Source of the DNA: an uncultured Terrimonas sp.
GTDB lineage: Bacteria > Bacteroidota > Bacteroidia > Chitinophagales > Chitinophagaceae
DNA: 7,705 bases
Direction of reading: 5' to 3'
Assembly (NCBI GenBank): GCA_946886925.1
Contig: CAMPJQ010000115.1
Location: 1-7,705, forward strand
In this document: one piece after another, positions 1-5,945 of the stretch
How the letters are laid out: each line of letters begins with the position of its first letter
Position numbering within the stretch: position 1 is the stretch's first letter
Translations under genes and position numbers: made by a program
The notes under the pieces: generated by a model
Seen by the model: the letters and a program-made list of their open reading frames with translations, nothing else
Database searches by the model: none
What the model was told of the DNA's origin: nothing

Positions 1-1761
1 GCCTTGTGGATGCTTACCAGGCAATGGCAATTCGGTGAATTTCAGGGAGAAGATACCGGCTCCGCTATCTTTGCTAAAATACGGATGCAAACTACCCGTA
101 TCTCACGCACTAAAACAGCCAATGGAACCGCGCAGGCATATTCTGACAGTATTCCGCTGGAAGAACGAATTGAAAATTTATCATACCGGCCCAACTTTAA
201 AAGTAAACTTGAAACGGCCTTTATGTTTATGAAATGCCTTGATAGTGCAGCGAACCAACTAAGCGTTGCTGGTTACAACAGTAAGGTATTTAAGGCACGA
301 TTAAAAACTTTATATCCGTTAAAAGATATTGACCCGGTTCAAAATACGGACTCAAATGAAATCATTATCAATAAAACAGAATCGTTAAGCAATGAATACC
401 TGGTAGATATTGTAAATGCATCTGCAGGCAGGTATTTTGATGGCTTCCTACTCTATGAAAGCCTGAATAATATTCCGGACGCTGTTAAAAATATTACAAA
501 CAATAATCCGGCACATACTGTTTTTGTTACACGGGCAGTAAATGATTATGAAACGTGGTTTAAAAAAAATTACAGCCCTAACAGCACTTCAAATAATACG
601 GCCTGGTTAGCCAGTCATCTTGAATACCAGTTTGCCTGTGCTTCACCAGGCGAAGATGGAGACAATATCGTACTTTCTGCAAATGAATATTATTCAGGCA
701 ACCTTGACTGGCATTCATTTGATGTAAATAAAGTTCAAACGATCACTGGTTTATCCGGTGCTGCCACTAATAGTGAAAAGGAAGGTATTACTGAGCAATT
801 ACTCACCATTATACCTACCGAAGCAAAGTTTGCCGGCGCGCCCAATTCCCGTTGGTGGCAATTTGAAAATGGCAGTATTGATTTGGGCAACATCAATGCA
901 GGCACCACAGATCTTTTAAAATTGATCTTTACGGAATATGCTTTGCTCTATAACACCGACTGGCTGATTATTCCCTACCGGGTGGCGGTAGGGACATTGT
1001 GTGAAATAAAGGGAATTGTTGTGCGGGATGTTTTTGGTGAGCAATCTTTTATTGAACCTGCAATTCAGGGAGAGACTGATAACTGGACGGGATGGGGCAT
1101 GTATAATTTAAGTACACTTAACCCCGATGGTGTAAGAGACCAGCCTGCAGATACAAGATTATTTGTTCCGCCTGCCGTTGTAAAGAATTTAGAGAGCGAG
1201 CCTCTTGAAGAAGTGCATTTTATCCGTGATGAAATGACCAATCATGTATGGGCCATTGAAGTAAGCATGTCCGACAACCTGGGCAGTCACCGGGATGGAC
1301 ACCATGCTGCAAGGAGTTTTACAAATTATTTGCAGCAATTGGATATTGTTCAGAATAATGATGTGCAACAGGCAGATACTATGTTTAAATATATTTTTTC
1401 CAATACTGTTCCTGAAAACTGGTTGCCATTTATTCCGGTTCATATACCCGGCAGTAACAGGGATGTACAATTGCAACGCGCTTCTATGCCGAGAATGTTC
1501 AGGAGCGAATTTACGCATGTGCGTCCACGCACACAATTACTTCGCGATGGTATTGGTGATGATGATCAGCAAACAGCGCCGTATTTTATTAATGAAGAAG
1601 AAATTCCAAGAACAGGCGTGCAATTAAAAGCAACCTTTCAAAGAACACGGTGGTACAACGGCGCTGTGATCAACTGGTATGGCAACAGAAAACAGGTAGG
1701 GCGTGGTGAAGGATCAAGCGGTTTGTATTACGACAAAATTGATGCTGTTAAAAAAGAATAA
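1..1761 (+). CDS. Large protein of unknown function, 5'-truncated by the window edge
   Basis: Function unknown. The frame is open from base 1 (Ala-Leu-Trp-Met...), and the TTG at 4-6 reads as an internal leucine, so the true start lies upstream; 586 codons are visible. From memory, large uncharacterised bacterial proteins share several motifs seen here: WMLTRQWQFGEF-GED at residues 3-18, RWWQFENG at 284-291, a DW-IIP-RVAVGTL block near 320-333 followed by VRDVFGE (341-347), EEEIPRTGV (532-540), and the terminal GRGEGSSGLYYD (567-578). Placing the first motif so close to the visible start suggests only a few dozen residues are missing. There is no membrane segment or recognised catalytic motif, so it is probably a soluble structural or multi-domain protein. 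The 3' end overlaps the convergent selU-like gene by 14 bases. I infer an intact member of a conserved hypothetical family; any role would be speculation. Confidence 0.85.
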   Translation, partial: ALWMLTRQWQFGEFQGEDTGSAIFAKIRMQTTRISRTKTANGTAQAYSDSIPLEERIENLSYRPNFKSKLETAFMFMKCLDSAANQLSVAGYNSKVFKARLKTLYPLKDIDPVQNTDSNEIIINKTESLSNEYLVDIVNASAGRYFDGFLLYESLNNIPDAVKNITNNNPAHTVFVTRAVNDYETWFKKNYSPNSTSNNTAWLASHLEYQFACASPGEDGDNIVLSANEYYSGNLDWHSFDVNKVQTITGLSGAATNSEKEGITEQLLTIIPTEAKFAGAPNSRWWQFENGSIDLGNINAGTTDLLKLIFTEYALLYNTDWLIIPYRVAVGTLCEIKGIVVRDVFGEQSFIEPAIQGETDNWTGWGMYNLSTLNPDGVRDQPADTRLFVPPAVVKNLESEPLEEVHFIRDEMTNHVWAIEVSMSDNLGSHRDGHHAARSFTNYLQQLDIVQNNDVQQADTMFKYIFSNTVPENWLPFIPVHIPGSNRDVQLQRASMPRMFRSEFTHVRPRTQLLRDGIGDDDQQTAPYFINEEEIPRTGVQLKATFQRTRWYNGAVINWYGNRKQVGRGEGSSGLYYDKIDAVKKE

Positions 1762-2410
1762 TACCCTTATGGTTTAATGATTTCAGAATTTGCTTTGCCA
1801 CGTCTTCTGTGTTATATTCTTCTCCGGCAAATATTTCAATGAACGGTTTCGTGCCGCCGGTTTTATATTTAGCTGCCTGATCGTAATAATCAAGCAGTTC
1901 ATTTACAAAAGCAACACAGTTTTTTTGCAAAATAAGTTCCTGCAGCATTACTATTTTTTCTCTTGAAAACCGGCCAGATAACTTAGATACGGCGCTAAAA
2001 ATATATTGTCGTTTTTCTTTTGTATCAAAATATTCTTTTATTATATGCTGTACTCTTATGTTTTTTGAAACATGCAATTCCACAATTAATCCTGCCTGCA
2101 TTCTGGCATACAACCATTCAGGTATTTTACGTTTACCAATAGAAGATGGTTTCTGTTCGGTAAAGATAAAAGGCCTTGAACGGCATACTTCGCAGATTTG
2201 CTTAAGCTGTTTTTCAAAAAAGTGCTGCGATGGTTGTTGCTCATCAATCCCGGTGCTGCCAAACACAGACCCTCTATGTCTTGCAATCCGTTCTAAATGA
2301 ATTACCGGGTATTGAAGCGAGGAAAGAAACTCAATCACGGCAGATTTAGAAGAACCTGTTTTTCCGTTTAATACGATGAGCTCCGATGGGAATTGGAAAA
2401 GTTCGGGCAT
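1748..2410 (-). CDS. SelU/MnmH-like P-loop domain protein lacking the rhodanese domain
   Basis: This resembles the C-terminal nucleotide-binding half of tRNA 2-selenouridine synthase, which converts 2-thiouridine at the tRNA wobble position to 2-selenouridine via a geranylated intermediate. Counting from the ATG at 2410 (220 aa), I see a Walker A-like GKTGSSKS (16-23), HLERIARHRGSVFG (38-51), QPSQHFFE (59-66), EQKPSSIGKRKIPEWL (85-100) and LLDYYDQAAKY (172-182), all in family order. Full-length bacterial SelU is roughly 330-370 aa, with an N-terminal rhodanese domain carrying the catalytic cysteine; no such sequence is present here. An AAAAGGTG lies about 7 bases before ATG 2410 and favours that start. 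A TTG at 2482 would add 24 residues without family resemblance. The Gly before the P-loop Lys is Ser, which is unusual. It could be a split enzyme half, a repurposed ATPase or a decaying gene, though the frame is fully open. Confidence 0.75.
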   Translation of the reverse strand: MPELFQFPSELIVLNGKTGSSKSAVIEFLSSLQYPVIHLERIARHRGSVFGSTGIDEQQPSQHFFEKQLKQICEVCRSRPFIFTEQKPSSIGKRKIPEWLYARMQAGLIVELHVSKNIRVQHIIKEYFDTKEKRQYIFSAVSKLSGRFSREKIVMLQELILQKNCVAFVNELLDYYDQAAKYKTGGTKPFIEIFAGEEYNTEDVAKQILKSLNHKGIILF

Positions 2411-2415
2411 AAAAA

Positions 2416-2425
2416 AACACCTTTT
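2416..2425 (-). promoter_or_regulatory. Probable ribosome binding site for the selU-like gene
   Basis: Read on the minus strand, AAAAGGTG precedes the ATG at 2410 by about seven bases, mostly T. It resembles a Shine-Dalgarno sequence and is the main reason to prefer ATG 2410 over the upstream TTG at 2482. Such sites are often weak or absent in Bacteroidota, so the evidence is moderate. Confidence 0.4.
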
Positions 2426-2629
2426 AGGGAGAAATATGTTCCATAACTCGCTTTCGGATTCGACGTCTTTCCAGCGAACCAAAGCCAGGATGTAACCTGC
2501 AAAGTGAACACCGTAAAAAACAACTACTACCTAATTACTAACATACGAAGGGACTCATTATTCAACTTTATTAAGGTGGTTGTACTCTCTTTTCGGACCA
2601 AACCCGATACCGCACTTGCGATTGACTAC

Positions 2630-2653
2630 ATACGTTAACAATATACGATTAAC
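2630..2653. repeat. Imperfect short direct repeat ATACG(A)TTAAC
   Basis: Two copies, ATACGTTAAC and ATACGATTAAC, start 13 bases apart, differ by one inserted A, and lie in the gene-free stretch upstream of the selU-like gene. They overlap a weak promoter-like box on the minus strand. They could be an operator pair, but in AT-rich spacer DNA chance is a fair explanation. Confidence 0.3.
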
Positions 2654-2740
2654 TTTTTAAAAATGCAATAGACCGGGAGAAATACACTATGCTTACAATA
2701 GCCGTATACAGCCCGTTTTAGATATGCAGCACATCCTGAA

Positions 2741-3769
2741 TCATCCTTTCCTGATCCTTACGGTTAAGGCATTCGCAGGATTGACTTCAAAAACCTGTTT
2801 AATTTCTTTCCCGGAAAATCCCTCTTTTCTCAACAACGGCAGCATAAACTTAAAAACGGCATTATAGTACCTGAATTGACCGCCACCCGGTTCGCCTACG
2901 TGATACCAGCCTGCATCATGAGAAATAAGGGTTTTGTGCAAAAGTTTTTCCGCTTTCATATCCTTCAAAAATTGTACGTATTGCTGCACCGAATCATCGC
3001 TGAGTCCATCAAAAGAAACCCAGCCTCCTTCTTTTGCAACCTGCAGATGAATATCCCTGTTCTTTTCGCTTTGTGCATGAATCCACACCCAGGCCGCAGG
3101 ACTAACACCTGTAGCTTTTATAATTTTCAATTCCTGCAGTGCCGCATCCCCATTGCCTGTATGCACCCCAAAAGTTAATCCCGTTGATAAATGCGTTAAT
3201 GCGGCCGCCTCAATAAGCTTTTGCTGTACCTGAGATAATGGGAAGGTATCTACGCCGGTTTTAATAAATCCGGGTTTAATACCGGTGCCTTCTATACCGG
3301 TTTCCCATTCGCCTATCCAGCGTGCTGCCAGTTGTTTGGCTGAATCTGTATAAGCATGTTTAGGCAAAAATTTTTCTTTTGCGGCCCCATAATAGCCGGT
3401 ATTGCAAACAATATGAAGCCCGCTGGCTTTTGATAGTCTTTGCAATAACCCTGCATTTCTTCCAAGATAATTGGGTGTACATTCTACCAGTGTTTTGCAA
3501 CCATTTTTTACTGCTTCCTGCAAAACAGGCAGCGCCTTATTGTATACTTCATTTGCATTGTAACGGGATGTAGTTATTTTGCCGGCGCCAATAAAGTCTA
3601 CCAGGATATGTTCGTGCGTTAGTGTAAATCCCGCATCGGCAGAACGAATATGTCCGTTTACTGTCATAATATAATCTTCATTGCCGGTTTCAGGCATCAT
3701 GTTGCGCAATGGCAGCACATAAGGCGCACATAATAGAATTCCTGAACGGATAAAATCTTTACGAAGCAT
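2741..3769 (-). CDS. Phosphotriesterase-family metal-dependent hydrolase, probably exported
   Basis: A 342-aa amidohydrolase-fold enzyme of the phosphotriesterase/lactonase-like family; members hydrolyse phosphotriesters, lactones or related esters with a binuclear metal centre. The ligands are visible in order: His52 and His54 (THEH), the bridging Lys170 in GFIKTGVD (a carboxylated lysine in the family), His203 (GVHTGNG), His231 (WIHAQSEKN) and Asp285 (ISHDAG). A C-terminal NPANAL (330-335) also fits. The core begins near residue 33 (MTVNGHI), preceded by about 30 residues with RKDFIR then a short hydrophobic run (GILLCAPYVLPL), resembling a Tat-type or other export signal with a variant RK pair; periplasmic location is inferred. 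The start is the ATG at 3769 with no clear Shine-Dalgarno. It is divergent from the glycosylase gene and 330 bases upstream of the selU-like gene on the same strand. The substrate cannot be read from sequence; lactonase activity is as likely as phosphotriesterase. Confidence 0.88.
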   Translation of the reverse strand: MLRKDFIRSGILLCAPYVLPLRNMMPETGNEDYIMTVNGHIRSADAGFTLTHEHILVDFIGAGKITTSRYNANEVYNKALPVLQEAVKNGCKTLVECTPNYLGRNAGLLQRLSKASGLHIVCNTGYYGAAKEKFLPKHAYTDSAKQLAARWIGEWETGIEGTGIKPGFIKTGVDTFPLSQVQQKLIEAAALTHLSTGLTFGVHTGNGDAALQELKIIKATGVSPAAWVWIHAQSEKNRDIHLQVAKEGGWVSFDGLSDDSVQQYVQFLKDMKAEKLLHKTLISHDAGWYHVGEPGGGQFRYYNAVFKFMLPLLRKEGFSGKEIKQVFEVNPANALTVRIRKG

Positions 3770-3772
3770 AGG

Positions 3773-3812
3773 TGATTTAAAATTTGAAATTCTGGATTTG
3801 AAATTGGGATGT
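3773..3812. repeat. AT-rich spacer with doubled ATTTGAAATT word
   Basis: The spacer just upstream of the phosphotriesterase start contains ATTTGAAATT twice in close tandem, ending in TTGGGAT. The same words occur in inverse orientation in the spacer after the 3-hydroxybutyryl-CoA dehydrogenase gene (7571-7642). This may be a dispersed intergenic repeat of the genome; two copies in one window are suggestive only. Confidence 0.4.
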
Positions 3813-3832
3813 GCCGGATATAAATGAAATCC

Positions 3833-3864
3833 TTTGCAGGTTTAAATTTTACCCTTTACTATTT
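3833..3864 (+). promoter_or_regulatory. Possible promoter for the uracil-DNA glycosylase gene
   Basis: TTTG at 3833-3836 is followed after 20 bases by TACTATTT (3857-3864), compared with the Bacteroidota consensus TTTG-N19-21-TAnnTTTG. The -33 box and spacing are good, but the -7 box matches only four of six fixed positions. It would leave a leader of about 75 bases before the ATG at 3946. Confidence 0.25.
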
Positions 3865-3945
3865 CTTCTTTATTGGACTGGCTATTGATCTTACTGGCTA
3901 TTCAAATTTTATTGCCCTGTAAAATTACTTACCTTCCTTCACTAT

Positions 3946-4641
3946 ATGGCAACATTTGCAACTAAAGTAATTGCATTTAACAAGTCGCTTCATTTTACGG
4001 GCGAACTGCCGCCCGGTATACGGGTAATGAATCCTTTCCGTGAAAATAAAAATAGTTTAGCCGTTTCATCTGCTTTTTACAAAAAATACTATAGCGATAA
4101 TAAGCACCGGCACATTATCCTGGGCATCAATCCGGGAAGATTTGGCGCAGGATTAACAGGCATTCCCTTTACCGATCCTAAACGACTGGTTGAAAAATGC
4201 GGACTGCTTTACCCCGGACCACCTGCACATGAACCCTCTTCTGTTTTTATATACAATATGATTGATGCTTACGGCGGAGCAGAAAAATTTTACGGAAGAT
4301 TTTACATTAATTCCATCTGCCCTTTGGGCTTTACCATAAAAAATGGATTGGGAAAAGAAGTAAACTACAATTTTTACGACAGTAAAGCATTGTCCAACGC
4401 AGCGTATAATTTTATTGTCCGGAACATCAGAAAACAAATTGCGCTGGGGATAGATACCGATATATGTTTTTGCCTGGGCAGCGGAAAAAATGAAAAGATA
4501 CTTCTTGGGTTAAATGAAACACATGGTTTCTTTAAAAAAATTGTGGCACTCGAACACCCCCGCTTTATAATGCAATACAAATCAAAATACATGCAGAAAT
4601 ATATTGATAAATACCTGACCGCTTTCAGCATGGCGGAATAA
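3946..4641 (+). CDS. SMUG2-like uracil-DNA glycosylase (DUF4918 type)
   Basis: A 231-aa protein of the uracil-DNA glycosylase superfamily, predicted to excise uracil or other deaminated bases from DNA in base-excision repair in the cytoplasm. Motif 1 is at residues 60-76, GINPGRFGAGLTGIPFT, close to the GMNPGPFG...TGVPFG of SMUG1; Asn62 sits at the place of the catalytic or water-positioning residue. Motif 2 appears as EHPRF (203-207) with His204. YINSICPLGF (120-129) also fits the fold, with Asn122 as the probable base-recognition residue. The Arg after NPG and the overall form match the SMUG2 subfamily first described in Pedobacter, which supports a Bacteroidota host. The start ATG at 3946 lacks a clear Shine-Dalgarno. 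The gene stands alone, divergent from the phosphotriesterase gene and convergent with mrp. The family call is confident; substrate range (uracil versus xanthine or hydroxymethyluracil) is not. Confidence 0.87.
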   Translation: MATFATKVIAFNKSLHFTGELPPGIRVMNPFRENKNSLAVSSAFYKKYYSDNKHRHIILGINPGRFGAGLTGIPFTDPKRLVEKCGLLYPGPPAHEPSSVFIYNMIDAYGGAEKFYGRFYINSICPLGFTIKNGLGKEVNYNFYDSKALSNAAYNFIVRNIRKQIALGIDTDICFCLGSGKNEKILLGLNETHGFFKKIVALEHPRFIMQYKSKYMQKYIDKYLTAFSMAE

Positions 4642-4662
4642 TCCATAGTTCAATGGACTTTC

Positions 4663-4702
4663 AATGCGGTTTGACCCTCCTTAGTCGGGCACCGACCGCA
4701 TT
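4663..4702. terminator. Inverted repeat between convergent genes, possible bidirectional terminator
   Basis: AATGCGGT (4663-4670) pairs perfectly with ACCGCATT (4695-4702) around a 24-base loop, with an inner CCC/GGG pairing (4675-4677 with 4687-4689). A smaller TCCAT/ATGGA hairpin sits at 4642-4657. The element lies between the convergent stops of the glycosylase gene and mrp and its right arm touches the mrp stop codon. No T-run follows on either strand, so a classical intrinsic terminator is not assured. Confidence 0.4.
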
Positions 4703-5795
4703 ACACTACTATCTCCACAATTTTAGTTGCTTCCATATTGGCATTGCGCATGGCTATGCTTCTAACGGTGTTCCCGGCAAAATTGCTAAAAGCTTTTCGC
4801 GTAATCTCATCATCACTAACCATTACCGGTATACCCGTATCACCGCCTTCTCTTATACCCTGCACCAATGGTATTTGTCCTAAAAAAGGAATATCAAATT
4901 CTTCTGCCAACCTTTTACCGCCTTCTTTCCCAAAAATATAATACTTGTTTTCGGGCAGTTCAGCGGGTGTAAACCAACTCATATTTTCTACCAACCCTAT
5001 GATGGGCACTTTAATTTGGGCTTGTCCAAACATGGCAATTGCTTTTTTGGCATCTGCCAATGCCACGGGCTGAGGAGTGGTAACCACTACGGCCCCCGTT
5101 ACCGGAACAGTTTGAACCAATGTTAAATGGATATCGCCTGTGCCGGGCGGCATATCAATTACCAGGTAATCCAGGTTTCCCCACTCCACATCCGTTACAA
5201 ATTGCCGGATAGCACTGCTTGCCATGGGTCCGCGCCATACAATCGCCTGCTTTTCATCTACCAGCGAGCCTATGCTCATCAGCTTTATACCAAATTTTTC
5301 CAATGGAATTATAATGCCCTTTTCACCTTCCTTTTTCATGAGTGGCCTTTCGCCACGCACGCCAAACATCATAGGTACGCTTGGCCCGTAAATATCGGCA
5401 TCCATCAGGCCTACAGCAGCACCGCCTTCTGCCAGTGCCAGTGCTAAATTAGCTGCCACGGTAGATTTCCCAACACCTCCTTTACCACTTACCACAGCAA
5501 TAATATTTCGTACCCCGGGTAAAACAGCTTTATTGTCTTTTCTGGCACTGTTGGTATTAGCGGTAAATTTTATATCTACCTGCGCATTTTTATTTACCAG
5601 GAGGTGTACTGCATTTATACATGCATTTTTGATCATATCTTTTAAAGGACATGCGGGTGTAGTAAGTACAACTGTAAAAGAAACCTTATCTCCTTCTGTT
5701 ACAATGTCTTTAACCATGTTTAGTGTCACAAGATCTTTGCCCAAATCGGGCTCAATTACATTTCCCAGCGCTTTTAGGATATCACTTTCATTCAT
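4701..5795 (-). CDS. mrp: Mrp/ApbC/NBP35-family iron-sulfur cluster carrier ATPase
   Basis: A 364-aa cytoplasmic P-loop ATPase that in this family binds and transfers Fe-S clusters to target proteins. Residues 1 to about 80 form a MIP18/DUF59-like domain (IEPDLGKDLVTLNMV; TTPACPLKDMI with Cys49). The MinD/Mrp-type ATPase follows: deviant Walker A SGKGGVGKST (103-112) with signature Lys105, MDADIYGPSVP (131-141), and VIDMPPGTGD (212-221). PQPVALADAKKA (241-252) and GLVENMSWF (267-275) are also family hallmarks. Where E. coli-type Mrp has a CxxC after NMS-F, this protein reads TPAELPENKYYIFGKEGG; I recall this form from other Bacteroidota, so it looks like a clade trait rather than damage, but how the cluster is bound is then uncertain. 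Length is normal for the two-domain form. Start ATG 5795 gives the complete DUF59 domain. It is divergent from the secreted protein gene with a 150-base shared spacer. Confidence 0.95.
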   Translation of the reverse strand: MNESDILKALGNVIEPDLGKDLVTLNMVKDIVTEGDKVSFTVVLTTPACPLKDMIKNACINAVHLLVNKNAQVDIKFTANTNSARKDNKAVLPGVRNIIAVVSGKGGVGKSTVAANLALALAEGGAAVGLMDADIYGPSVPMMFGVRGERPLMKKEGEKGIIIPLEKFGIKLMSIGSLVDEKQAIVWRGPMASSAIRQFVTDVEWGNLDYLVIDMPPGTGDIHLTLVQTVPVTGAVVVTTPQPVALADAKKAIAMFGQAQIKVPIIGLVENMSWFTPAELPENKYYIFGKEGGKRLAEEFDIPFLGQIPLVQGIREGGDTGIPVMVSDDEITRKAFSNFAGNTVRSIAMRNANMEATKIVEIVV

Positions 5796-5830
5796 CTGCC
5801 GAACTTTTTGTTAAAAAAAATATTGCCCCG

Positions 5831-5838
5831 CAAAGTTA
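5831..5838 (-). promoter_or_regulatory. Possible -7 promoter box for mrp
   Basis: On the minus strand TAACTTTG matches the Bacteroidota -7 consensus TAnnTTTG exactly, 35 bases upstream of the mrp ATG. I do not see a matching TTTG 19-21 bases further upstream, so only half of the promoter is supported. Confidence 0.4.
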
Positions 5839-5855
5839 AGCCCATAAATGCTTAC

Positions 5856-5887
5856 TTTGTTTTTTTCGTAGGTTCAGGGTAAATTAC
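5856..5887 (+). promoter_or_regulatory. Possible promoter for the secreted regulatory-domain protein
   Basis: TTTG at 5856-5859 is followed after 20 bases by TAAATTAC (5880-5887), compared with TTTG-N19-21-TAnnTTTG. The spacing is right, but the second box matches only four of six fixed positions. It would give a leader of roughly 50 bases before the ATG at 5946, and it lies back-to-back with the mrp box. Confidence 0.25.
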
Positions 5888-5945
5888 GTTTTCGAATGTT
5901 TAGTGGTGATTTTAGGGTATTATTGCAATTCATTTAAACAGGTTA

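Larger units (their letters stand above)
2411..2740. other. Gene-free stretch between the selU-like and phosphotriesterase genes
   Basis: No convincing gene on either strand. The minus-strand frame of the selU-like gene stays open back to a TAG at 2531-2533, but that peptide has no rhodanese signature (no Cys-x-x-Gly-x-Arg loop), and the minus-strand frames I read further upstream are soon interrupted by stops. The space is also too short for a full rhodanese domain. Visible structure: an imperfect direct repeat, ATACGTTAAC (2630-2639) and ATACGATTAAC (2643-2653), with another ACATACG near 2541; a small palindrome CGCACTTGCG (2611-2620); and a weak minus-strand promoter-like pair, TTG at 2668-2666 and TATATTGT at 2645-2638, 20 bases apart. 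The region probably holds the selU-like gene's promoter and leader; no tRNA or clear terminator was found. Confidence 0.5.

Noticed and set aside
1189..1536. 115-aa minus-strand open frame inside the large unknown gene
   Set aside because: It has no start-site signal or recognisable motif, and the plus-strand frame with clear conserved blocks runs right through it.
2411..2482. TTG start at 2482 for the selU-like gene
   Set aside because: The extra 24 residues resemble no part of SelU, and a Shine-Dalgarno-like AAAAGGTG sits properly before the ATG at 2410.
2483..2740. Remnant rhodanese coding sequence upstream of the selU-like gene
   Set aside because: I found no Cys-containing rhodanese loop; the selU-like frame meets a stop at 2531-2533 and the minus-strand frames I read beyond it are also soon broken by stops.
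4701..5795. ParA/MinD-type partition ATPase as the identity of the SGKGGVGKST protein
   Set aside because: The N-terminal DUF59-like domain and the MDADIYGPSVP and MPPGTGD blocks are specific to Mrp/ApbC, and no parB or minE neighbour is present.
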